This document shows, piece after piece, positions 55,557-64,000 of a stretch of 64,000 nt of DNA. The stretch comes from Ignavibacteria bacterium (GTDB lineage: Bacteria > Bacteroidota > Ignavibacteria > Tepidaquicellales > Tepidaquicellaceae), in assembly GCA_016709315.1 (NCBI GenBank), contig JADJMZ010000007.1, forward strand, positions 310,001 to 374,000, in the 5' to 3' direction. The notes below the pieces were generated by a model, which saw only the letters and a list, made by a program, of their open reading frames with translations, made no database searches and was not told the DNA's origin. The first letter of the stretch is position 1. Each line of letters opens with the position of its first letter. A program made the translations under genes and the position numbers.

Positions 55557-58500
55557 TTAAAGTAAATCATTTGAATCTTTTGAAAATGATCTCCGGATAA
55601 GTTCATTCTGTGTTTCAATATGCTTGCTCATCGAACCGGCGGCAGGACTTGCGCTTTCCTGCCTGCATACATAATACAATTTTTGCCATTCTGAAATATC
55701 TTTCCTCAGTCTGAGAGCCATAAAATTCCATGCTCCCATATTTTCCGGCTCTTCCTGAACCCATACAACATCGTTAGCATTTTTGTATGAAGAAAGTATT
55801 TCTTTCATCATATCGCTTTTATAAGGATAATACTGTTCAACTCTTACTATTACTGCATCTGAAATTTTATTATCATTCCTGTATTTCATCAGGTCATAAT
55901 AAACTTTTCCGCTCGTTAATATAAGCAGTTTTACTTTGCTTTTGTCAGTTACATTGTCATCAATTATCTCATTAAACTTACCAAAGCTAAATTCATCTTT
56001 GACAGATTTCGCTTCAGGCATTCTCAGAAGACTTTTCGGCGTAAGAATTACAAGCGGCTTTTTACTTTTTTGTCTTGCCTGTCTTCTCAGAAGATGAAAA
56101 TACTGCTCGGAGTTTGTCGGGTTACAAATTATCATATTATCATCAGCGCAAAGTGTCAGAAATCTTTCCAGTCTCGCGCTTGAATGCTCGGGACCCTGTC
56201 CTTCCTGTGCATGTGGAAGCATCATTACAAGGTTGTTTGGAAGTCCCCATTTTGTATCCGAACTTGAAATAAAATTATCTATAATCACCTGTCCTGCATT
56301 TGCAAAATCACCAAACTGAGCTTCCCATACAACAAGTGTAAGAGGATCTGCTGTACTGTATCCGTATTCAAATCCAAGAACAGCAGCTTCAGACAGAAGA
56401 CTGTCCAATGGTTCAATAAAAGCTTTTTCCGGAGCTACATTATTAAGAGGAATTATTTCTTCACCGGTTTCAGAATCTGTAAGCACTATATGTCTCTGGG
56501 AAAATGTTCCTCTTGAACTGTCCTGACCGCTGAGCCGAACCGGAATTCCTTCCTGCAAAAGACTTCCGAATGCAAGCGCTTCGCCAAATGCCCAGTCAAC
56601 TTCTGTATTCAAATCCGGGTTTAGAAAATCTTTTCTTGAATCAATAAACTTTCTTAATTTAGGATGAAGACTGAATGTTTCCGGTAAAGTTGTTATTGCT
56701 TTAACGATCTCATTAAGTTTATCAACAGGTACATAAGTTTCCTGATGTGATTCCACTTCTGCTATCTGTTCCTTAGTTACTGCAAGTGGTATGTCTGTTT
56801 TAAATTTCTGTACTTTTTCATGTCCTTCATTCATTATTTTGAAAATCTTTTTCTCCATTTCATCCAGACCTTCAGGAGAAATAACTTTTTCCTGCAGAAG
56901 CTTATTCTTATAAATTTCTTTTACCGAAGGATGTGATCTGATGGTTTTATACATAAGCGGCTGAGTAAATGCCGGTTCATCCGCTTCATTATGTCCGAGT
57001 CTCCTGTATCCGAATACATCTATCACAACATCCTTATTGAATTTCATCCTGTACTCAAATGCAAGCTTGGTAACAAGCATAGTTGATTCCGGATCATCAC
57101 CATTAACATGAAAGATAGGTGCCTGAATCATTTTTGCAACATCGGATGCGTAAAAAGAAGACCTCGCGTCAATTGGAGAAGTTGTAAATCCGATTTGATT
57201 GTTAATAATAATATGAATCGTTCCTCCTGTCCTGTATCCATGCAGCTGTGAAAGGTTCAGCGTCTCTGCTACAATTCCTTCTCCGGCAACTGCTGCGTCT
57301 CCGTGAATAAGTACAGGCAGAATTTGATTTTTTCCAATATCTTTTAAACGGGATTGTTTTGCTCTAACAATTCCTTCAACAACAGGATTTACATATTCAA
57401 GATGAGAGGGATTTGAAGCGACCGAAACTTTTATTTTCTTTTTATTAAAAGTTGTATAATCTCCGGAAGCTCCAAGATGATACTTAACATCACCCGAACC
57501 CTGAGCTGATACAGGATCAATATATCCTTCAAACTCAGAAAATATAGCTGACATTGATTTGCCGATAATGTTCGCAAGTACATTCAGCCGTCCTCTGTGA
57601 GCCATGCCGAGTATAATCTCAGTTACATTTTCATTCGCAGCGCAGTTAAGTAAATAGTCAAGGGATGCGATAATTGTCTCCGACCCTTCCAAAGAAAATC
57701 GTTTATGACCTACATATTTTTTGTCAATGAACTTTTCAAAATTCTCAGCTTCGGAAAGTTTAAACAGAATATGCTTCTTTTCTTCGTCAGAAAAATCCTG
57801 CTTATTTCTGTTTGGTTCCATCTTGTCCTGAAGCCATTTCTTCTCTTCGGGATCCTGGATGTGTTTGTATTCAACACCGATTTTATCACAATATGTCTGA
57901 TAAAGAATATCCAGAATTTTCCTGAGTGAAGCGGTTCTTAATCCTGCAAGACCATCCGTAATAAAATCCCTGTCATAATCCCAAACGGTAAATCCGTAAT
58001 TCGAAGGATCGAGTTCCGGATGATGCTGAACTTTTAGATAAAGAGGATCAAGATTTGCGAGAAGATGTCCCCGGACTCTGAACATATTAATAAGCTGAAT
58101 TGCTTTCGCCTGTCTTTCGATTTCTTCTATGTTGTTAATCTTACCGGAATCTTCTTCTCTTTTATCAACAAACCATTTTACAGGTGACATCGGTATTCCA
58201 AGATCAAGAAAAATCTCTTCGTAAAAATTATCTTCGCCTCTCAGCAGATCGCTTAACCGCTTCAGGAACATCCCTGATTCCGCTCCCTGAATTATTCTGT
58301 GGTCATAAGTGCTTGTTATGTTCATAACCTTGCTAAGACCTATTCCTGTAATAACCTCATTTGTTACGGCCTGATATTCTGCCGGATAATCAATAGCGCC
58401 TGTTGCAATTATTGCTCCCTGACCGATCATAAGTCTGGGAGTAGATGCAATTGTCCCGATTGTTCCCGGATTTGTGAGAGTCACAGTAGTACCCTGGAAA

Positions 58501-59198
58501 TCCGATACTTCTATTTTATTGCTTCTGGATCTGTTAATGATATCGTTATAAGCTTCAAAATACTTTCTGAAATTAAGAAGGTTTGCTTTTTTAATATTCG
58601 GAACTATCAGCGAACGGCTTCCGTCCTTTTTTTCAAGATCAACTGCAAGTCCGAGATTAACATCTTTTTTTCTTATAAGATTTGGTTCGTTATTTATGAC
58701 AGTAAAAGCATTATTCATTACAGGTACAAAATCAATTCCTTTTACAATTGCCCAGCCGATTATGTGAGTAAAAGATATCTTGCCTCCATTTTTCTTTTTA
58801 AGATGTTCATTGATGATCCTTCTGTTTTCTTCGAGTACTTTGACAGGAATGGTTCTGAATGTAGTTGCAGTAGGCACTGACAGACTGCTGTTCATATTTT
58901 CTATAACCTTTGCGCCGACTCCTCTTATAACAGCAGCTTCCTCGCCTTCAGCCGGCAAAGGCATCGAAACAATATTCTGATTTGAAGCAGATGAAGTTGA
59001 TTGATGTTGTTTCAATTCACCTTTCTTATTTTTTCCGTTTGATGCAAGATTAAGATTTTTGAATAAATCTTTCCAGTTATCGCTTACAGAATCAGGATTA
59101 CTATTATATTCGTCCAGGAGTTCAAGCACATACCAGGTATTAAGCCCGAATTCCGATATTTTTTCCTGTTGCTCGGTTGTCAGATCTTCTAATTTCAT
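55557..59198 (-). CDS. kgd: Fused 2-oxoglutarate dehydrogenase E1 / succinyltransferase E2 (Kgd-type)
   Basis: 1213 residues, close to the actinobacterial Kgd/OdhA proteins (about 1230). After a short N-terminal segment (EFGLNTWYVLELLDEY) and linker, an E2 catalytic domain (about 110-345) carries the acyltransferase motif DHRIIQGAESG, but there is no lipoyl domain. The E1 part follows (about 350-1213) with VWDYDRDF, FSLEGSETIIASLDYLLN, the thiamine-diphosphate motif GDAAVAGEGIVAETLNLS...NNQIGFTT, RRLGHNEADEPAFTQPLMYK (in part) and FGDFANAGQVIIDNF. It links the TCA cycle from 2-oxoglutarate to succinyl-CoA. Lipoyl groups must come from another E2 in trans. Confidence 0.93.
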   Translation of the reverse strand: MKLEDLTTEQQEKISEFGLNTWYVLELLDEYNSNPDSVSDNWKDLFKNLNLASNGKNKKGELKQHQSTSSASNQNIVSMPLPAEGEEAAVIRGVGAKVIENMNSSLSVPTATTFRTIPVKVLEENRRIINEHLKKKNGGKISFTHIIGWAIVKGIDFVPVMNNAFTVINNEPNLIRKKDVNLGLAVDLEKKDGSRSLIVPNIKKANLLNFRKYFEAYNDIINRSRSNKIEVSDFQGTTVTLTNPGTIGTIASTPRLMIGQGAIIATGAIDYPAEYQAVTNEVITGIGLSKVMNITSTYDHRIIQGAESGMFLKRLSDLLRGEDNFYEEIFLDLGIPMSPVKWFVDKREEDSGKINNIEEIERQAKAIQLINMFRVRGHLLANLDPLYLKVQHHPELDPSNYGFTVWDYDRDFITDGLAGLRTASLRKILDILYQTYCDKIGVEYKHIQDPEEKKWLQDKMEPNRNKQDFSDEEKKHILFKLSEAENFEKFIDKKYVGHKRFSLEGSETIIASLDYLLNCAANENVTEIILGMAHRGRLNVLANIIGKSMSAIFSEFEGYIDPVSAQGSGDVKYHLGASGDYTTFNKKKIKVSVASNPSHLEYVNPVVEGIVRAKQSRLKDIGKNQILPVLIHGDAAVAGEGIVAETLNLSQLHGYRTGGTIHIIINNQIGFTTSPIDARSSFYASDVAKMIQAPIFHVNGDDPESTMLVTKLAFEYRMKFNKDVVIDVFGYRRLGHNEADEPAFTQPLMYKTIRSHPSVKEIYKNKLLQEKVISPEGLDEMEKKIFKIMNEGHEKVQKFKTDIPLAVTKEQIAEVESHQETYVPVDKLNEIVKAITTLPETFSLHPKLRKFIDSRKDFLNPDLNTEVDWAFGEALAFGSLLQEGIPVRLSGQDSSRGTFSQRHIVLTDSETGEEIIPLNNVAPEKAFIEPLDSLLSEAAVLGFEYGYSTADPLTLVVWEAQFGDFANAGQVIIDNFISSSDTKWGLPNNLVMMLPHAQEGQGPEHSSARLERFLTLCADDNMIICNPTNSEQYFHLLRRQARQKSKKPLVILTPKSLLRMPEAKSVKDEFSFGKFNEIIDDNVTDKSKVKLLILTSGKVYYDLMKYRNDNKISDAVIVRVEQYYPYKSDMMKEILSSYKNANDVVWVQEEPENMGAWNFMALRLRKDISEWQKLYYVCRQESASPAAGSMSKHIETQNELIRRSFSKDSNDLL

Positions 59199-59352
59199 TT
59201 AATGTTTTTATTTGAATAAATTTAATCAAAATAATAAATAACTTCAGCGGAATATAACTTACAATAATTTAAAACTTACAAGATTTTTATATTTCAGAAA
59301 TGCTAAGTATTAAAAATAATTTTAAAAATTTAAATTTCTGAATTCAGTTTTC

Positions 59353-59841
59353 TCAGACAGGTTTAAACTGCTCAAACGACTGAAGGCATGTGTTGCAATA
59401 ATGAATTGCGCGGCATTGCGTAGGACCAAAAGAGGATTTAAGAATTGTATCTTTGCTTTCACAAAAAGGACATTCCACATTTTCTAACATTTCTATCTGA
59501 ACTAATCCGTTATGTTTCTGGGGAAGGGCGAATTTTGATTCTTTAAGCATCTCTCTTCCTTTATCCGTGATCATATTTGTATTCCACTGAACATCATAAC
59601 TAACTTCTACATCAACTCCGGAAACGGGAAGCACATTGACTTTTGAAATAATATCGTCTTTCATATAATTTACCGCAGGACAGCCGGCAAATGTAGGTGT
59701 CATCTTAATTTTGACAAAATTATCTTCTGAAATTAAAACTCCCGTGATAATACCCATTTCAACAACAGACAATAGTGGTATTTCCGGATCTTTAACATCC
59801 TGTAAAACTTTCCATATTTCATTTTCACTTACCATACTCAC
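59353..59841 (-). CDS. paaD: Phenylacetyl-CoA epoxidase assembly subunit PaaD
   Basis: 162 residues. The N-terminal MIP18/DUF59 domain has VKDPEIPLLSVVEMGIITGV and the conserved Cys in MTPTFAGCPAVNYM; the C-terminus has a zinc-ribbon-like set CPFCESKDT...CRAIHYCNTCLQSF. PaaD is an assembly/maturation factor of the PaaABC(E) ring-1,2-phenylacetyl-CoA epoxidase, probably for its iron or iron-sulphur centres. Last gene of paaABCD, 40 nt after paaC. No paaE reductase follows; kgd comes next. Confidence 0.93.
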   Translation of the reverse strand: MSMVSENEIWKVLQDVKDPEIPLLSVVEMGIITGVLISEDNFVKIKMTPTFAGCPAVNYMKDDIISKVNVLPVSGVDVEVSYDVQWNTNMITDKGREMLKESKFALPQKHNGLVQIEMLENVECPFCESKDTILKSSFGPTQCRAIHYCNTCLQSFEQFKPV

Positions 59842-59881
59842 ACGTAAATTCTTTTTTGCTTTTAAATTTGAATGATGTTAA

Positions 59882-60652
59882 TCACCATTCTGCGCTCGGA
59901 TCAATGTTATAAACTTCTGTCATCTCATCAAGAAGGGGTTTCAGATATTCTGTATGTATGCCTCTTCTTCCGCCGTAAGCAATGGCAGGATCAGTTACTT
60001 CCGGAATTATCAGATCAGTTTTTGATAGGATCATACTGACTCTTTCATACCATTTCTCCTGCAAAACTTTTTCACCGGGAAAAACATCCGATTCAATAAG
60101 TATATCCTCGAAATCAGATGGTTCAAACAATCCCAGCGCTAACGGATAACATTCATTCAATGCATTTTGCATTCTGACCCTGCTTTCATCATTGCCATTT
60201 GATAATTGTTTTATCCATACTTCCGCATGCATTGTATGGTATTTTAATTCTCCTCTGAATTTCCATGCAATGTGTGAAAGGTCTTCAAAAGATGAATTCC
60301 TAAGCATATCAAATCTCAATGCTTCGGATTCATCAAACAAAAAATGCCTCATCAAACTAAAATCATATTCTCCTATCGGATATTCGACGAGGTGACAGCA
60401 TTTCATTTTATTCTCTTTCCTTCCGAAGGCGAGTGAATCAGGATCAGTTTCACCCATTCTGCTCAATATCTGAAACAACGCCTGCGAGTGTCCAAGCTTG
60501 TCCTGAGCCATAGATGAAAATGCAATATCCTCTTCAAGTATCGGTCCGAGTCCGGTCCATTCAGAATTTCTGTGTCCGAGTATAAGCTGATCATCTGCCA
60601 TTCTGAATATCAAATCTTTTATTGCGGTAATCTGTTCAGTGTTATGTTTCAT
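59882..60652 (-). CDS. paaC: Phenylacetyl-CoA epoxidase subunit PaaC
   Basis: Non-catalytic ferritin-like partner of PaaA. 256 residues. Family features: DQLILGHRNSEWTGLGPILEEDIAFSSMAQDKLGHSQALF (in part), GEYDFSLMRHFLFDESEALRF, KFRGELKYHTMHAEVWIKQL and GGRRGIHTEYLKPLLDEM. It forms the AC heterodimer that opens the aromatic ring pathway of phenylacetyl-CoA. Separated from paaB by 10 nt. Confidence 0.95.
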   Translation of the reverse strand: MKHNTEQITAIKDLIFRMADDQLILGHRNSEWTGLGPILEEDIAFSSMAQDKLGHSQALFQILSRMGETDPDSLAFGRKENKMKCCHLVEYPIGEYDFSLMRHFLFDESEALRFDMLRNSSFEDLSHIAWKFRGELKYHTMHAEVWIKQLSNGNDESRVRMQNALNECYPLALGLFEPSDFEDILIESDVFPGEKVLQEKWYERVSMILSKTDLIIPEVTDPAIAYGGRRGIHTEYLKPLLDEMTEVYNIDPSAEW

Positions 60653-60662
60653 ATTCGTTAAA

Positions 60663-61028
60663 TTATTTCTGTTTAAATTTATTTATTCTGTCCATCACTT
60701 TATATCCGCCGGCTTCACGGTAGATTTTATCAGGTGTAGTTCCGAATATTTCCTCTTCATCATTTGTGGTTCTGCAAATATCCGAAGTTTTTACAACCCA
60801 GAGATTTATGCAGCTATATCTTCTGGCGTATTGCTCCTTCGCAAGTATAAGAGCCATCTCGGAGTTCGGTGCATGAAGTGAACCGACATGAATATGGTGA
60901 TCTCCGGTTTTCGCCTGATGAAACACTTCATAAGTCTGCCAGTGGTGAATTTCTTTTAAAGGAGTAATGTCGTTTTCTTCAGGAAGTTTTTCTCTGGTTA
61001 TTCTTGGGTCTATGGATTTAATTGACAT
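60663..61028 (-). CDS. paaB: Phenylacetyl-CoA epoxidase subunit PaaB
   Basis: 121 residues. The core WQTYEVFHQAKTGDHHIHVGSLHAPNSEMAL...NLWVVKTSDI is characteristic of PaaB, which bridges PaaAC dimers. It is longer than the roughly 95-residue enterobacterial form, with about 25 extra residues at the N-terminus (IDPRITREKLPEEND) and a charged C-terminal tail. 34 nt after paaA in the same operon. Confidence 0.93.
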   Translation of the reverse strand: MSIKSIDPRITREKLPEENDITPLKEIHHWQTYEVFHQAKTGDHHIHVGSLHAPNSEMALILAKEQYARRYSCINLWVVKTSDICRTTNDEEEIFGTTPDKIYREAGGYKVMDRINKFKQK

Positions 61029-61062
61029 TTTGGTTTCTGTATAATTTTGATCTTAAAAAATA

Positions 61063-62049
61063 TCAGGATAAAGGAACAGTGTATCTTTCATCCGGTTTCA
61101 TAAGTGCTTTTCTTACCCACTCGCCTTTTTCCTCAGCTCTACGCCTGACTGCAAGACGTTCTTTGTTGCATGGTCCGTCTCCGTTAATCACTCTTTTAAA
61201 TTCATCCCAGTCGGGTTCAGTATAATCCCATAACCCTGTTTCTTTGTTTTTGCTTAGTTTGGGATCAGGTATAGTAAGTTTAAGTTCCCAGATTTTAGGA
61301 ACATACATATCAAGAAATTTTTGTCTCATATCGTCATTGGATGCCATCTTGACTTTCCATCTCATCAGTGTCTCTGTATGAACTGATATTCTATCCGAAG
61401 GTCCGAAGAAATGCATTATCGGAGGCCACCATCTGTTCAATGCTTCCTGTACCATTTGTCTCTGCTTAGGTGTACCGGTTGCAAGGAATACAACATTATC
61501 ATGTCCGTATTTTAAATGAAATGATTCTTCCACACATATTCTTTCCAAAGCCCTGCAATATGGACCGTATGAACCTTTGGAATTTGCAACCTGATTTATT
61601 ATCGCTCCGGCATCTATTAACCAGGCAATTACAGCAGTGTCAGCCCAGGTAACAGCAGGATAATTAAAAACATTTGAGTACTTTGATTTACCGGTTATCA
61701 GATCATTGATCATATTTTCTCTTGGCTTGCCCAATGTCTCCGCAGCGCTGTATAAAAGCTGAGCATGTCCCACTTCATCCTGTACTTTAGCCATCAGCGC
61801 TAGTTTTCTTCTGAAACCGGGAGCCCGTGTTATCCAGGTTCCTTCCGGCAATGCTCCAATAATTTCTGAATGAGCGTGCTGTTCGATCATTCTGATTAAC
61901 TGTTTTCTGTATTCAGCAGGCATCCAGTCAGAGGGCTCTATCTTCTCCCCTGCTGCAATTCTTTCTTCAAAATTTCTGAGTTTAACGGAATCTTCTGTTG
62001 CTGATTCTGTGTTCTTTGGATCTTCAAAAATATATCCGCCACCGTACAT
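61063..62049 (-). CDS. paaA: Phenylacetyl-CoA epoxidase catalytic subunit PaaA
   Basis: Di-iron oxygenase that epoxidises phenylacetyl-CoA at ring positions 1 and 2 using O2 and electrons from PaaE. 328 residues, usual length. The start MYGGGYIFE is typical. Iron ligands are seen in RMIEQHAHSEI, the ExxH of KVQDEVGHAQLL, and the late helix ICVEESFHLKYGHDN. WITRAPGFRRKLAL and NRWWPPIMHFFGPSD are also conserved. First gene of paaABCD; the 170-base gap upstream presumably holds the promoter. It implies aerobic or microaerobic metabolism. Confidence 0.96.
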   Translation of the reverse strand: MYGGGYIFEDPKNTESATEDSVKLRNFEERIAAGEKIEPSDWMPAEYRKQLIRMIEQHAHSEIIGALPEGTWITRAPGFRRKLALMAKVQDEVGHAQLLYSAAETLGKPRENMINDLITGKSKYSNVFNYPAVTWADTAVIAWLIDAGAIINQVANSKGSYGPYCRALERICVEESFHLKYGHDNVVFLATGTPKQRQMVQEALNRWWPPIMHFFGPSDRISVHTETLMRWKVKMASNDDMRQKFLDMYVPKIWELKLTIPDPKLSKNKETGLWDYTEPDWDEFKRVINGDGPCNKERLAVRRRAEEKGEWVRKALMKPDERYTVPLS

Positions 62050-62220
62050 TTTTATATAAGTAAGTTTATGAAATGTTAATTTATAGTTGATGAAATTAAT
62101 ACAATTATTTTTTATTTAATAGGTACATTTTACTGAATCACTCTTTCACAAAGGATTTACTGAGATGCATACAAGTTGCAGTTTGATAGATGTTTAATTT
62201 TAAAATCCCTATTACATAAT

Positions 62221-63396
62221 TCAGAATTGTTTATAACCATCCTTCTTAAATCTTTCAGCTTCCTGATGAGAGTTCTGATAATTTTTCATTGAAAGTACTT
62301 TATCATAAAAATTAACTGCAGTCGATTTGTTTCCTTTCACATCATTTAACATCCCGCTTATCAGGTAAATGTAAGATGTATATGCATCATCATTTTCTGT
62401 GTCTATTTTTTGAGTAATCTCAAGTGCTTTCTCAACGTATGGCTCAGCTTCAATTATTCTGTTCAGTTTAAGAAAACACAAAGCTGTGTAATAGTTTGAC
62501 TCTCTTTTCAGGAATACGCTGCTGTAACCGGGTTTACTGCTGTCGGTTTTTTCTATAATAGATTTCCACACTGATAATGCCTCAGTCCATTTTCCCTGAC
62601 CGACATAACTGTTTCCAAGATATTTTTGGAAAACAGGATTTTCAGGAAATTCTTCCGTAAGCGATTTGGAATAAGTCTCAGCTTCAATATAGTTCTTTTC
62701 ATAAATTACATTCAGATATGCCAGAACATACTTTGCTTCGGTCTTTGCATATTTCGAACCGTTAAGTGTTTCCTTTATTTGTGAAAGTCCTTTTACTTTG
62801 TCTCCTTTCGGAAAGATAAGCATTAGCGGCTTGACAACAGGATAAGTTTCCGGAATGTATTCTGCAAAATAATTATACAGGCCTACTCCGAATAATACAT
62901 CCTTGTTGTTCATGTTGATTTCATTTGCTCTCTGAAGCAGATTAATAGCTTCTCTGCCATCCTCCGCTGCTTTAAGCCAGCTTTCCCTCAATCCCTTAAC
63001 AAGACCTCTGTATCCGAGAGCTCCGCCTTTATAAAACATTGCATTGTCATCATTCTCATTTTTGTCAAGCATTTCATCTGCAACTTCAATTACTTTATCT
63101 ACTTTCCCGAAAAATATTTGATCAAGTGATTCATTTTCCTTATTCAGATTGATTTTCCACCAGTCTATCATTGCAAGAAAAAAATAACCTGCCGGATTTC
63201 TCCTGTCTGAATTAATTATTTCCCTGAACTTACTCTCTGCAGAATCAAATTTAAGATGATATATAAGATCAATTCCTGCTAATGTATTTTCTTCCGCTGT
63301 CTGTGATTTTATTGAAATATTAAAAAAGTTAAAGAATACTATCAGCAAAAGAATTAGCTTTTGCTTTTTGATATTTAGCGGTTTTTGAATTCTCAT
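62221..63396 (-). CDS. Secreted TPR-repeat protein
   Basis: 391 residues with an N-terminal hydrophobic signal (LILLLIVFFNFFNISIKS). The mature part is helical with TPR-type pairs, for example GYFFLAMIDWWK, NPVFQKYLGNSYVGQGKWTEALSVW (in part), SNYYTALCFLKLNRIIEAEPYVEKAL (in part) and LISGMLNDVKGNKSTAVNFYDKVL (in part). Likely periplasmic or outer-membrane associated protein-protein scaffold. No specific family is recognised. It is upstream of paaA with a 171-base gap, so probably separate from that operon. Confidence 0.82.
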   Translation of the reverse strand: MRIQKPLNIKKQKLILLLIVFFNFFNISIKSQTAEENTLAGIDLIYHLKFDSAESKFREIINSDRRNPAGYFFLAMIDWWKINLNKENESLDQIFFGKVDKVIEVADEMLDKNENDDNAMFYKGGALGYRGLVKGLRESWLKAAEDGREAINLLQRANEINMNNKDVLFGVGLYNYFAEYIPETYPVVKPLMLIFPKGDKVKGLSQIKETLNGSKYAKTEAKYVLAYLNVIYEKNYIEAETYSKSLTEEFPENPVFQKYLGNSYVGQGKWTEALSVWKSIIEKTDSSKPGYSSVFLKRESNYYTALCFLKLNRIIEAEPYVEKALEITQKIDTENDDAYTSYIYLISGMLNDVKGNKSTAVNFYDKVLSMKNYQNSHQEAERFKKDGYKQF

Positions 63397-63546
63397 TTTA
63401 TTTTTAAAATCTGCTGATTTTGTAAAATTAACTTTTCAAAATACAAAATTAAATAATTAAAATTCATTTGATTATGTCTCTGTCAGATAAATCTTTATTT
63501 TTATAATTAAGTTTTATATTTAACAATCATTTTTTTGTAATAAAAA

Positions 63547-63574
63547 AAAACCGGTAACTTTCATCACCGGTTTT
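63547..63574 (-). terminator. Rho-independent terminator of the 63594 gene
   Basis: AAAACCGGT (63547-63555) and ACCGGTTTT (63566-63574) with a 10-nt loop, followed by a T run on the minus strand. Confidence 0.88.
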
Positions 63575-63593
63575 ACTTTTTGTAAAAAAATTT

Positions 63594-64000
63594 TTACGGT
63601 CTTATCAGACTCAGACTGAGATAAGAATTATTATCCACAATTGACAAATCAGCAGCGTCTACAAAATCATCGCCGTTAAGGTCGGACTGCACATATCCTG
63701 AAAGAGAAATAGATGCATTGTTATCAACTTCACTCACATCAGATGCATCAATGATTCCATCCTGATTCACATCTCCGCTCGGAATACAGTATTTCAAACC
63801 CACAAGTACAGAATTATTTCCGTAAGTCTGACTCTGCAAAGAAGTGAAATCATAATTTCCCGTGATGCCCTTTGTCATGGATTCTCCGCCCGTCTTGCTC
63901 CATACTTCAAGAGAATTTCTGTGAATTACCTGCAGATAATATGTACCCGAAGCAGCAAATTTAAAAACACATGCCGAGACAAGATTAGCATCATCAATAA
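63594..64000 (-). CDS. C-terminal part of a secreted protein with dockerin-type module (5' end outside window)
   Basis: The frame is open to the window edge; an internal Met at 63878 is not the start because the module continues upstream as FKFAASGTYYLQVIHRNSLE and VWSKTGGES. The visible part is therefore the shared module: beta-sandwich strand YYLQVIHRNSLEVWS, TYGNNSVLVGLKY, calcium loops GDVNQDGIIDASDVS and GDDFVDAADLS, and the terminal SLIRP. The N-terminal domain is unknown. It shows that the module family extends beyond this window. Terminator at 63547-63574. Confidence 0.88.
   Translation of the reverse strand, partial: IDDANLVSACVFKFAASGTYYLQVIHRNSLEVWSKTGGESMTKGITGNYDFTSLQSQTYGNNSVLVGLKYCIPSGDVNQDGIIDASDVSEVDNNASISLSGYVQSDLNGDDFVDAADLSIVDNNSYLSLSLIRP

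Noticed and set aside
63594..63878. A complete 94-residue gene
   Set aside because: The Met at 63878 is internal; the module continues in frame to the window edge, so the gene is only partly visible.

Overview
The window is AT-rich DNA from a member of the Bacteroidota/Chlorobiota (FCB) group, most likely an Ignavibacteria-like lineage. The main evidence is a set of secreted proteins ending in type IX secretion (T9SS) sorting domains with the NYPNPFNPST signature, a second set ending in dockerin-like double EF-hands, and few clear Shine-Dalgarno sites. Housekeeping content points to an aerobic heterotroph: a fused 2-oxoglutarate dehydrogenase E1/E2, class II fumarase, ring-epoxidising phenylacetyl-CoA subunits and fumarylacetoacetase. 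The assignment is inferred; no rRNA or tRNA gene was seen.

Layout. 1-3844: minus-strand operon dprA - DUF3109-type Cys-rich protein - rpoN - hslV - partial gene. 4007-8685: two secreted repeat proteins with the dockerin-type C-terminus. 8877-11700: a 490-residue hypothetical gene, a tandem array of 109-bp repeats and a GxxExxY nuclease-like gene; array plus GxxExxY gene are bracketed by an exact 28-bp direct repeat. 11724-35688: a 24-kb minus-strand tandem family of BNR/sialidase-like propeller proteins (six members, one frameshifted) plus an M14 zinc carboxypeptidase, most carrying the same C-terminal module. 36018-42061: two T9SS YCF48-like proteins, an outer-membrane barrel, an ABC-F ATPase and a MITE-like non-coding element. 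42214-44871: fumC - GNAT - nitroreductase operon. 44970-49221: a T9SS protein with a possible cohesin-like N-terminus next to a beta-helix protein with a variant dockerin-like end. 50076-55511: plus-strand group of a hypothetical protein, fahA, a lipoprotein, selD and selU. 55557-63396: minus-strand kgd, paaABCD and a TPR protein. 63594-64000: C-terminal end of another dockerin-type protein.

The most interesting feature is the secreted-protein system. A module of about 175 residues (a beta-sandwich with a near-invariant KHRNSIETWS-like strand, then two dockerin-type calcium loops ending at a conserved proline) is attached to very different N-termini: LVIVD propeller, YCF48 propeller, BNR propeller and M14 peptidase. 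One close BNR paralogue carries a T9SS domain instead. This looks like an interchangeable surface-attachment or assembly module with local gene amplification, a lost paralogue (leftover leader at 25322-25375) and a recent frameshift. The second highlight is the 109-bp repeat/GxxExxY cassette, which appears to have inserted at the terminator of its neighbour.
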